Shown one piece after another: positions 26,513-33,312 of a DNA stretch of 64,000 nucleotides. A program made the position numbers and the translations under genes. The stretch comes from an uncultured Clostridia bacterium (GTDB taxonomy: Bacteria > Bacillota > Clostridia > Christensenellales > Borkfalkiaceae), in NCBI GenBank assembly GCA_947629515.1, contig CANRDY010000004.1, forward strand, positions 1-64,000, given 5' to 3'. Position 1 is the stretch's first letter. Each line of letters starts with the position of its first letter. Under the pieces are notes generated by a model. The model saw only the letters and a program-made list of their open reading frames with translations. It was not told where the DNA came from and made no database searches.

Positions 26513-27481
26513 TCAATCCTGACCGAGCGATCTCGCTATTTCAAGAATTTTCCTCATTCTGTGGTTTAAGCAGCTTTTTGAAATTTTAAGCCTTTCGGCA
26601 AGCTCTTGCATAGAGGCGTTTTTGTCGGCAAGTCGGCAGACCGCCACGTCGAAGAGCAGTTTATCAAGGCTTTTTAAGCCTATCGTGCGTGAAATGACTT
26701 CGATCGCTCGCACCTGATTTACAGAAGCGGTCAGCGTTTTGTCGATATTTGAAACCGAACAATTATTGACTCTGTTCGCGTTGTTCTGTTTATCCTTCAT
26801 CTCCGCCAAATTGTTGAGTTTTTCGACCGAACGCGTACAGCCCATTATTGCGAGAAGTTCGGAAATAACCTCGTTACGCTTGACGTAGACGACGGCGGAA
26901 TCCTTGCGGGTGACGAGTTTTGCAAGAATATCGAAGTCCAACAGCAATTCACAGAACTCGCCCGCCGTTATTTTATTTTGAAAAACGACCTCGAAATGAT
27001 AGCCCGTGCGGCTGTACAGACCTTCGTCGGGTAAGGTACAGCTTCCGCCGCCCAAAAACGCGCCCTTCAAAAAAGCCGATTTAAGGTTCGGGACTTCGAT
27101 AAGTCTGTCGGCTATGCCGAACTCGGGCAGCTTTTGCGCGCCGTCAACTTTCAAAAGCCCCGCTTTTATCAAAAAATTCTCGGCTTCCGTGCCCAAACAT
27201 TCGAACGCGAGCTTGTCCCTCCCGCTCATCAAGTCGAATTTCGCGCCCGAAACTGTGAGATTGAGCGAAAAATTGCTTTCGAGAAGGTCGGTCGCAAGCT
27301 CTGCGGTTCTCTCGTTTTCGGTGATAATTTCGAAGCCGAACCTGCCTTCGCGTGAAAAAACCCCGCCCGAGGTTCTTATAAACGCCGAAAGCAAACTCAG
27401 CTTTTCTTCGTCCGAAAGCCCCGAACGTGCGGAGACGTTGGCTATTATTTCTTTTTTTATCTCTTCGGTAAAGCTCTGCAT
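26513..27481 (-). CDS. whiA: WhiA-family DNA-binding protein
   Basis: 322 residues. The N-terminal LAGLIDADG-like domain is recognisable (FLKGAFLGGGSCTLPD, with the catalytic residues of homing endonucleases absent). The C-terminal helix-turn-helix reads LQELAERLKISKSCLNHRMRKI near 290-315. WhiA regulates sporulation septation in actinobacteria and cell division or chromosome segregation in Bacillus. In many Firmicutes it follows rapZ and yvcK; here those two are absent and a PHP hydrolase takes their place between murB and whiA. The start lies one base after the PHP stop, so translation is coupled. Confidence 0.93.
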   Translation of the reverse strand: MQSFTEEIKKEIIANVSARSGLSDEEKLSLLSAFIRTSGGVFSREGRFGFEIITENERTAELATDLLESNFSLNLTVSGAKFDLMSGRDKLAFECLGTEAENFLIKAGLLKVDGAQKLPEFGIADRLIEVPNLKSAFLKGAFLGGGSCTLPDEGLYSRTGYHFEVVFQNKITAGEFCELLLDFDILAKLVTRKDSAVVYVKRNEVISELLAIMGCTRSVEKLNNLAEMKDKQNNANRVNNCSVSNIDKTLTASVNQVRAIEVISRTIGLKSLDKLLFDVAVCRLADKNASMQELAERLKISKSCLNHRMRKILEIARSLGQD

Positions 27482-27482
27482 T

Positions 27483-28259
27483 TTACAAATTTTTTTCCTT
27501 GTATTCGGAAAATCTGAACTTCGGCAGTCTGCCGTCGATGTTCTCTATGCTCTCCAAGGGCACTTCCGCCTCTTTCAAAAGCTCTTCGGCTATCTTAGTA
27601 TCTCCCACTCTGTCGGCGGAATGGGCATCGGAATCTATAACGAACTTAGCCCCGACCGAAGCCATAAGGTTGAGTTCTTCGGCGGAAACGTGTCGTTTTT
27701 TGGTGTTTATCTCGATATAAGTCCCGTAGTCGGCACAGCACTTCGCGACCTCTTCCAAATTGCAATAGCACTTGTAATTGATATGCGTAAGAATGTCGAC
27801 GGGGTTGTTTTTAATGAGGTTGATATACGCGCGGGTCGTGTTGTCGATTACCTTTTGCGAGGGCTTTTTCCCGAGCTTGTACGCGGCGTAGTTCTTCATC
27901 ATAATGTTGAACATGTCCGAAAAGCTCTTATATTTCAGCACTTCGTGGATACCGCAAAGAAAAATGTCGAAAAACTGCAAGTCATCGGGCTTCATATCGG
28001 TGTCGCCGTCGAGGGAAATGAGGTTGCTCTCCATTCCCATAAGCACTTTAACGCCCGTAAGTTTTTCTGCTTCAACGCATTCGTCGCGCAAATCGCCTAA
28101 ATTTTTTCGCTTTAAGCCGAAAAGCAAATGGTTGAACCCGTGGTCGGTGATGCCGATCTGCTGCAAACCTGCCTTTTTAGCGGCTTTAGCGTTCTCCAAA
28201 ACCGTATTTTTACCGTGTGAATACGGCGTGTGAGTATGAAAATCAGCCGTAAGTTTCAT
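27483..28259 (-). CDS. PHP-domain metal-dependent phosphohydrolase
   Basis: 258 residues from ATG 28259, chosen because AGGTGA lies six bases upstream; it overlaps the murB end by 17 bp. Metal-binding PHP motifs are all present: DFHTHTPYSHG, ITDHGFNH, GMESNL, THINYK, and IDSDAHSADRVGD. It resembles the YcdX/histidinol-phosphatase-like PHP group. Substrate unknown: histidinol phosphate, nucleotides or other phosphoesters are possible. No histidine genes are near, and the murB-PHP-whiA order argues for a cell-envelope or general role rather than histidine synthesis. Confidence 0.85.
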   Translation of the reverse strand: MKLTADFHTHTPYSHGKNTVLENAKAAKKAGLQQIGITDHGFNHLLFGLKRKNLGDLRDECVEAEKLTGVKVLMGMESNLISLDGDTDMKPDDLQFFDIFLCGIHEVLKYKSFSDMFNIMMKNYAAYKLGKKPSQKVIDNTTRAYINLIKNNPVDILTHINYKCYCNLEEVAKCCADYGTYIEINTKKRHVSAEELNLMASVGAKFVIDSDAHSADRVGDTKIAEELLKEAEVPLESIENIDGRLPKFRFSEYKEKNL

Positions 28260-29142
28260 TAAAATCACCTATGTAAACGACCTCTTCTTCAAGCAAAACG
28301 CCCTTAATTTCGTAAACGCGCCTCTTGACGAAGCTGATAAGGCGGAAAATATCGTCGGAACTGCCGTTATTATTTATAATAAAGTTGGCATGTTTTTCGC
28401 TTACCTGCGCCCCGCCGAATTTATAACCTTTCAGTCCGCATTCTTCGATTAGCTTGCCCGCATATCCGCCGCGCGGATTTTTGAAAACGCAACCGCACGA
28501 TCTGCCTTTCGGCTGTTTGCTCCTTAGTTTCAAAACCTTTTTGATTTTGCTTGCAACCTTTTGACTTTCGCACTGCTCAACTTTGAGTTCAACGCTCAAA
28601 ATTAAGCAATTTATGTTACGCATAGTACTATGTTTATAGCCAAAATCACATAATTTTTGCGGGATTTTGCGTAATTTTCCGTCATAAAGCGTAACGCTGA
28701 CTATTTTATCGCCAATATAAGAATTTAACGCTCCTCCGTTCATAAAGGCAAGTCCGCCCACCGTTGCGGGTATTCCCGCCAAAAATTCCAACCCGCCAAG
28801 CCCGAAGTTTTTACAAAACTCCAAAAGACTTGCCACGGTAACGCCGCTCTGCGCCGTCAGCACTCCGCCGTTATAAGAAATGCTTTTTAAGTATTTGGTT
28901 GAAATTACACAACCGTCAAACCCCTTGTCGGAAGCGAGGATATCCGAACCCCGACCGAGCACAAAGAACTTGCGGTTTTGATTTATAAGGCTTTCAAAGA
29001 CCTTTACCGCCTCTTCTTCGCTTTGGGGGAAATACGCTATATCGGCGTTACCGCCCGCGCCGTAAGTGGTATTTTGCGATAAATCGAAGTTGCGCTCTTG
29101 CCTTATATCGCCGAGTTCGTCGCCCGAAAAACCGCCGCGCAT
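28243..29142 (-). CDS. murB: UDP-N-acetylenolpyruvoylglucosamine reductase
   Basis: 299 residues. The FAD-binding part shows NTTYGAGGNADIAYFP, VLGRGSDILASDKGF and GLEFLAGIPATVGG. The type II MurB catalytic residues appear in SCGCVFKNPRGG (a Cys in place of the usual proton-donor Ser) and the substrate loop VSEKHANFIINN. It reduces the enolpyruvyl group to make UDP-MurNAc for peptidoglycan. Shine-Dalgarno GAGGTGG. The codons for HSTM at 28621-28632 form the palindrome CATAGTACTATG found elsewhere in the window. Confidence 0.94.
   Translation of the reverse strand: MRGGFSGDELGDIRQERNFDLSQNTTYGAGGNADIAYFPQSEEEAVKVFESLINQNRKFFVLGRGSDILASDKGFDGCVISTKYLKSISYNGGVLTAQSGVTVASLLEFCKNFGLGGLEFLAGIPATVGGLAFMNGGALNSYIGDKIVSVTLYDGKLRKIPQKLCDFGYKHSTMRNINCLILSVELKVEQCESQKVASKIKKVLKLRSKQPKGRSCGCVFKNPRGGYAGKLIEECGLKGYKFGGAQVSEKHANFIINNNGSSDDIFRLISFVKRRVYEIKGVLLEEEVVYIGDFNETYG
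28621..28632. repeat. 12-bp palindrome CATAGTACTATG inside murB
   Basis: A perfect palindrome; an identical copy is at 49012-49023 and nine-base half-copies form the inverted repeat at 16023-16045. Confidence 0.7.
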
Positions 29143-29184
29143 ATTTCCACCTCATTTAATATCATTTTTTGCAACCTTTGTCAA

Positions 29185-30108
29185 TTATTTCAACAAACTT
29201 TTTAATAAATTAAGGTCTGAATTTGCTATTGCAGAATCCAACTGCCTTTTGAAGTCCTCGCTTATCGGCGTTTTAAGGGCGTATTCGTAAGTGATCCCCT
29301 CCAACTTCCCCATCTCGTCGGCGTAAACATGTTCGTCACCGAGCATGCCGATATCGGCAAGCCCCGCTCCGTTTTCTTTAAGCGCGGATATAAACTTCTT
29401 AGCGCAGTGTATCTGCCTTTCGTCGGTTGCCGTTATCGAAATGTTCTGATACAAGTCGTTGAACTCGTTTACGGCTTTGACCGAAAAAGCCGCCCCGCGT
29501 GTTTTTAATCGATAAATATCGCGCTGTGTGCCCAATAAATACTTATAATCGCCGTCTAAGAGCTTAACGTAAGCCGCCGTAGGCTTCTCCCGCGCCGCGC
29601 TTTCAAGCCCGCAGAACAACGCCGCCGCGCCCGTAAGGTTTTCCGTGCCGATGTTTATTACCGTGTTCTGCGGCGTAACGTCCGAAAAGTCGGCGTTCTC
29701 GCCGAGCGTCAAAACGCAGTAACCGCCGCGTGCCCAACAGACGTAAGGCGGCTGACCTTTAATATAACTTTCCAGCCCGTACACACCCGCCCCGTATGAA
29801 ATCATATCGGGCAGAACGCCTTTCGAAAGATTTTCACGAACCGCGTCGGCAGAGAGTGCGATCGCCTTTACGTAAATTTTTTCGTCGGCGAACCTCTTTC
29901 CCACCTTTTCAAGATAACTCGCCCGCGATCCTTTTCCACCCTCAAAATAATCTATTTGCCAGATCGTAAGTACGCAAGGCGATATTTCTTCGTCTTTTTG
30001 GCTCTGCGCAAGGACTGCGGGAAAGGCTACGATCGGCGCAAGCACAATAATGAGCGCACACATCAGCAACAGCGCACCCCGCAAAAGAGTTTTCAACCTA
30101 AATTGCAT
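29185..30108 (-). CDS. Exported protein resembling extracellular solute-binding proteins
   Basis: 307 residues. A clear signal peptide (basic KTLLRG, then hydrophobic ALLLMCALIIVLAPIVA, cleavage near VLAQS) shows export; there is no lipobox cysteine. The mature part reads LTIWQIDYFEGGKGSRASYL, then a segment like bacterial family 1 binding proteins (KGVLPDMISYGAG, NIGTENLTGAAALFCG). Total length is shorter than most (about 400). No ABC permease or ATPase is adjacent, so it is an orphan. It could be a sensor-type binding protein or a divergent cell-wall protein. The start has only a weak ribosome site. Its leader contains inverted and direct repeats. Confidence 0.65.
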   Translation of the reverse strand: MQFRLKTLLRGALLLMCALIIVLAPIVAFPAVLAQSQKDEEISPCVLTIWQIDYFEGGKGSRASYLEKVGKRFADEKIYVKAIALSADAVRENLSKGVLPDMISYGAGVYGLESYIKGQPPYVCWARGGYCVLTLGENADFSDVTPQNTVINIGTENLTGAAALFCGLESAAREKPTAAYVKLLDGDYKYLLGTQRDIYRLKTRGAAFSVKAVNEFNDLYQNISITATDERQIHCAKKFISALKENGAGLADIGMLGDEHVYADEMGKLEGITYEYALKTPISEDFKRQLDSAIANSDLNLLKSLLK

Positions 30109-30445
30109 ATACTATTTTACTTGCTTAAAGCCCCGAAAATGCGCCTTTGGCTACCGATATTTATATTTGTTGTTCGATATTTATCTTTGTTGCCGATAAC
30201 GGAAAATGATTTACCGAAAACGCGGGAAGCGCGTTTGCACTCCCCGCGGCTTATCTGTTTAACTTTCGCCCTAAACAGATAAGCATATATATTAAAGCGT
30301 TTTACCGCTTGTAAAAATATCTTGCGCAAACCTCGTTGATTATATGCGCTGTTTTATTTTATTTAAATTTATTAAAAAAAGTGCATAGCCGCACGCGATT
30401 TTTCCGCCGTTTTTTAAAACGATTTTAATATTATTTTATATAAAA
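30109..30445. other. Leader region with repeats upstream of the solute-binding-like gene
   Basis: No gene seen. It contains two direct copies of CGATATTTATMTTTGTTG starting at 30155 and 30175 (20-bp period). A 7-bp hairpin AAACGCG/CGCGTTT lies at about 30218-30236. A perfect 13-bp inverted repeat (GCTTATCTGTTTA / TAAACAGATAAGC) with a 10-base loop is at 30249-30284. These may be an operator, an RNA element or an mRNA-stabilising structure. I cannot assign a known riboswitch. Confidence 0.55.
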
Positions 30446-30470
30446 GCGGCGCAACTTTCAGTTGCGCCGC
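30446..30470 (-). terminator. Terminator of yebC
   Basis: An 11-bp perfect stem GCGGCGCAACT / AGTTGCGCCGC with a three-base loop, followed on the minus strand by TTTTATATAAAA. Confidence 0.85.
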
Positions 30471-30495
30471 CCCCGTAAAGACCTTAAAACTTCTC

Positions 30496-31233
30496 TTATT
30501 CTTCCTCGTCCTCGGGAAGTTCGACGTTGTGATAAACGTCCTGAACGTCGTCAAGCTCGTTCAATCTGTCGAGCATCTTCAAAAATTGGTCGAGTTTTTC
30601 GCCCTCGAGCGTTATATAGTTCTGCGGGATCATTTTGATTTCGGCTTCGAGGAAGGTCACGCCCTTGCTCTCAAAATACTTTCTCGCTTCCGACCAATTT
30701 TCGGGTGTCGTGAACACCTCGTAAACGTCGTCCTCGGCAATGTAGTCCTCGGCTTCGGCTTCAAGGCAGTACTCCATCATCGTGTCTTCGTCGAGTTCGA
30801 CCGTCCTTTCGATAACAAACACGCCCTTGTCGTCGAACATGTACGAAACACAGCCCGTGTTCCCCATCTGCCCGCCACACTTCGCCATTGCCGAACGCAC
30901 GTCGCCCGCTGTTCTGTTTACGTTATCGGTGAGCGTTTTTATAATAACCGCCGCGCCGCCCGCGCCGTAGCCCTCGTAAGTCAGCTCTTTATAGTCCTTT
31001 CCCGCAAGCTCACCCGCCGCCTTGGCTATCGAACGCTTTATAGTATCGTTGGGCATATTTGCAGCTTTTGCCTTGGCTATAACGTCGGCAAGTTTCGAGT
31101 TGGTATCGGGGTTTGGGTTGCCCTTTGCCGCCACGGCGATCTCTCTGCCGAGCTTGGTAAACATTGCGCCCCTTGCGGCGTCCGTCTTGCCCTTTTTAGC
31201 CTGTATATTGTGCCATTTTGAATGTCCTGACAT
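30496..31233 (-). CDS. YebC/PmpR-family protein
   Basis: 245 residues beginning MSGHSKWHNIQAKKGKTDAA, the family signature, with the TACO1-like three-domain layout and GAGGAAVIIKTLTDNVNRTA in the middle. Members were first described as transcriptional regulators, and later work links YebC proteins to relief of ribosome stalling at proline-rich stretches. Which role applies here is not visible. Shine-Dalgarno GAGGT. It follows a TrmH-type methyltransferase by 9 bp. Confidence 0.93.
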   Translation of the reverse strand: MSGHSKWHNIQAKKGKTDAARGAMFTKLGREIAVAAKGNPNPDTNSKLADVIAKAKAANMPNDTIKRSIAKAAGELAGKDYKELTYEGYGAGGAAVIIKTLTDNVNRTAGDVRSAMAKCGGQMGNTGCVSYMFDDKGVFVIERTVELDEDTMMEYCLEAEAEDYIAEDDVYEVFTTPENWSEARKYFESKGVTFLEAEIKMIPQNYITLEGEKLDQFLKMLDRLNELDDVQDVYHNVELPEDEEE

Positions 31234-31242
31234 TTGATTACC

Positions 31243-31974
31243 TCACATAAATTTGCGCCTTACAAGCGCGTACATAGCAATTCCCGCCGATACGGCGGCG
31301 TTTAAGCTCTCGGTGCTGTTGTCCATGGGAATTTTAACCCTGAACTTCGCCCTTTCCATTATTTTATCGCTTATTCCCGAACCCTCGTTGCCGATGCAAA
31401 GGCAGAACTTTGGGGGCGGATCGAACTTAAAAACGTTTTCTCCGTCCATATCGGCGCATATTACGGGAACGCCCGAAAGCGCGGATAAAACTTCGTTCTC
31501 GCTTCCGTCGAATACCTTTACGAAAAATATCCCGCTCATGCTCGACCGAACCGCTTTGGGCGAATACGGGTCGGCGCAGTCTATCGTGTATATCTCGCGA
31601 TAACCCGCCGCGTTCGCCGTTCTTATGATAGCTCCGATATTCCCCGGGTCACGTATTCTGTCGAGCAAAAGGCAATTGCCTTGCGGCGCGCACAGTGCGT
31701 TTTGGGGTATTTTTATGACCGCCATAACGCCCTGCGGGCTTTTTTCGTCGGAAAGATAGGAATAAACTTCCTCGCTTATCAGCGTTGCCTCGGGATAGCT
31801 TTCGGCAAACCGAGGCGTGCAGACGAGTCTTTCGACAGCGCACCCCGCTAAGGAGCTTTCGTTCACAAGTTTAACGCCCTCGGCGATATAAAGCCCCCGC
31901 TCTTTGCGGAACTTTTTATCTTTCAGCTTATATATATCCCTCACCAAGGGGTTCGATTTAGACGTTATTACCAT
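31243..31974 (-). CDS. SpoU/TrmH-family RNA 2'-O-methyltransferase
   Basis: 243 residues. The N-terminal substrate-binding domain begins ITSKSNPLVRDIYKLKDKKF. The SPOUT knot carries the three TrmH motifs: DRIRDPGNIGAIIRTA (motif 1), LCIGNEGSGIS (motif 2) and IPMDNSTESLNAAVSAGIAM (motif 3). It uses S-adenosylmethionine to methylate ribose in rRNA or tRNA. The RlmB/TsnR-like layout and position next to rplT (the common rplT-trmH order) suggest a 23S rRNA target, but the exact nucleotide cannot be given. Confidence 0.9.
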   Translation of the reverse strand: MVITSKSNPLVRDIYKLKDKKFRKERGLYIAEGVKLVNESSLAGCAVERLVCTPRFAESYPEATLISEEVYSYLSDEKSPQGVMAVIKIPQNALCAPQGNCLLLDRIRDPGNIGAIIRTANAAGYREIYTIDCADPYSPKAVRSSMSGIFFVKVFDGSENEVLSALSGVPVICADMDGENVFKFDPPPKFCLCIGNEGSGISDKIMERAKFRVKIPMDNSTESLNAAVSAGIAMYALVRRKFM

Positions 31975-31982
31975 AAAAAATT

Positions 31983-32006
31983 AAGCCTTTCGATTAAAAA
32001 AGGCTT
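31983..32006 (-). terminator. Terminator after rplT
   Basis: Stem AAGCCTTT / AAAGGCTT on the minus strand, 10 bp after the rplT stop, followed by TAATTTTTTA just before the TrmH-type start. It may attenuate rather than end the transcript, since no separate promoter is evident for the methyltransferase. Confidence 0.7.
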
Positions 32007-32016
32007 AAAATTATAA

Positions 32017-32367
32017 TTATAATGCTTGCTTAGCCTTGTCTGCGAGCGCGGCAAATGCCTGAGCGTCGTTTACGGCAAGATCGGCAAGGATCTTTCTGTT
32101 GAGATTGATCCCCGCGTTTTTAAGCCCGAACATAAATTTGGAATACGAAAGTCCGTTGATCCTCGCCGCCGCGTTGATACGCGCTATCCAAAGACTGCGC
32201 ATATCGCGTTTGCGGAGTCTTCTGCTTACGAACGCGTAGTTCAAGGACTTCATAACAGCCTGACGGGCTATTCTGTAATTCTTCGACTTATAGCCGTAAT
32301 ATCCTTTTGCAAGACGTAATATCTTTCTGCGCTTTTTCAAAGCGTTTACAGTTCTTTTAATACGCAT
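32017..32367 (-). CDS. rplT: Large ribosomal subunit protein L20
   Basis: 116 residues beginning [36 protein letters not shown]: the standard L20 sequence and length. It binds 23S rRNA early in assembly, and in Bacillus and E. coli represses its own operon by binding the mRNA. Shine-Dalgarno GGAGGA. Last gene of infC-rpmI-rplT, 15 bp after rpmI. Confidence 0.98.
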   Translation of the reverse strand: MRIKRTVNALKKRRKILRLAKGYYGYKSKNYRIARQAVMKSLNYAFVSRRLRKRDMRSLWIARINAAARINGLSYSKFMFGLKNAGINLNRKILADLAVNDAQAFAALADKAKQAL

Positions 32368-32381
32368 TTTTCAGTCCTCCG

Positions 32382-32582
32382 TCAATCTTTGTAGGGAATC
32401 ATCGCTTTTACGTTGGATTCCGTTGCGCTCGAAACGAGTGTGGTCTTGCGCAAATTTCTCTTTCTCTTTCTGTTCTTGGTTTCAGCCTTATGGTTCTTGC
32501 CGCCATGAGGTCTTTTAACCTTACCTGTTGCGGTAAGCCAGAAACGCTTTTTGCTTCCGCTGTGTGATTTCTGCTTAGGCAT
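32382..32582 (-). CDS. rpmI: Large ribosomal subunit protein L35
   Basis: 66 residues from ATG 32582 (MPKQKSHSGSKKRFWLT), with GGAGG eight bases upstream. The upstream in-frame ATG lies before that ribosome site and is not used. Typical L35 sequence with the KRKRNLRKTTLVS tail. Middle gene of the infC operon. Confidence 0.98.
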   Translation of the reverse strand: MPKQKSHSGSKKRFWLTATGKVKRPHGGKNHKAETKNRKRKRNLRKTTLVSSATESNVKAMIPYKD

Positions 32583-32610
32583 ATCTATGTCCTCCAATAT
32601 GATTTACGAT

Positions 32611-33123
32611 TTAATTTTTTACGGGTGAAAGCATCATTATGATGTTTCTGCCCTCTGCGGTGGGTTTTTTATCCTGAACGGCTTTGCCGCCTAACCCTTC
32701 AAAGAAGTCCTGCATTACCTGAATGCACTGGTAAGCCCTCGAATTTTCGCGACCTTTCATTCTTATGGTAACTTTGACCTTGTTGCCCGCTTCGAGGAAT
32801 TTGAGGCACTGCTTTGTTTTAACGGCGATATCGCCCACGTCGATAGTCATCGAAAGCCTTATCTCTTTTATCTCGACGACCGTCTGGTTTCGGCGGTTCT
32901 CTTTATCGCGCTTTGCCTGCTCGTATTTGAATTTGGAATAATCCATTATTTTGCATACGGGCGGAACGGCGTTGGGGGAAATTTTAACAAGGTCGAGGTC
33001 GGCTTCTTCGGCAAGTCTGAGCGCGTCGAAACTGCTCATAACTCCTATCATCTCTCCGTCGCTTCCTATAACTCTCACTTCCCTGTCGCGTATCTGCTCG
33101 TTTACGGAATACAAGTCTTTTAT
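32611..33123 (-). CDS. infC: Translation initiation factor IF-3, probable AUA start
   Basis: About 170 residues: N-terminal domain (VNEQIRDREVRVI), helical linker (YEQAKRDKENRRNQ) and C-terminal ribosome-binding domain (GRENSRAYQCIQVMQDFFEG). It prevents premature subunit joining and checks the start codon. The start is unusual: no ATG/GTG/TTG lies at the right place. A good AAAGAGG site (33133-33139) is followed nine bases later by ATA (33121-33123), giving (M)KDLYSVNEQIRDREV. A TTG at 33153 lies upstream of that ribosome site, and a TTG four codons inside is too far. Rare AUU/AUA starts in infC are known and allow IF-3 to limit its own translation. Confidence 0.9.
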   Translation of the reverse strand: MKDLYSVNEQIRDREVRVIGSDGEMIGVMSSFDALRLAEEADLDLVKISPNAVPPVCKIMDYSKFKYEQAKRDKENRRNQTVVEIKEIRLSMTIDVGDIAVKTKQCLKFLEAGNKVKVTIRMKGRENSRAYQCIQVMQDFFEGLGGKAVQDKKPTAEGRNIIMMLSPVKN

Positions 33124-33158
33124 AGCTTTATACCTCTTTATAATTTTTCGCAAAAAAA

Positions 33159-33184
33159 TTCGGGCTGCAACAAGGCAACCCGAA
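33159..33184 (-). terminator. Leader terminator (attenuator) upstream of infC
   Basis: On the minus strand a 10-bp stem (TTCGGGTTGC / GCAGCCCGAA, one G-U) with a CTTGTT loop is followed by seven Ts, all between the infC promoter and the start codon. It could stop most transcripts before infC unless an alternative pairing forms. The leader contains CAACCC at about 33254-33259, complementary to GGGTTG of the terminator's 5' arm, a possible antiterminator. Confidence 0.8.
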
Positions 33185-33283
33185 ATAATGCGACCCTTTA
33201 AGGGCTTAAAACATTATTGTGCCGGACAAAATCTCCGTACGGCGAAAGGGGTTGACCTTTACTTTGCTTAATTATTTTATTAT

Positions 33284-33312
33284 AGTCTGAACCAAATGTC
33301 AACTGATTTTAT
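33284..33312 (-). promoter_or_regulatory. Promoter of infC-rpmI-rplT
   Basis: Minus strand TTGACA, 17-bp spacer, TAAAAT. The -35 box touches the thrS stop codon, so this operon has its own promoter with a leader of roughly 150 nt. Confidence 0.8.

Noticed and set aside
30117-30329. 70-codon frame upstream of the solute-binding-like gene
   Set aside because: Starts with TTG without a ribosome site and spans hairpins and direct repeats; the composition looks non-coding.
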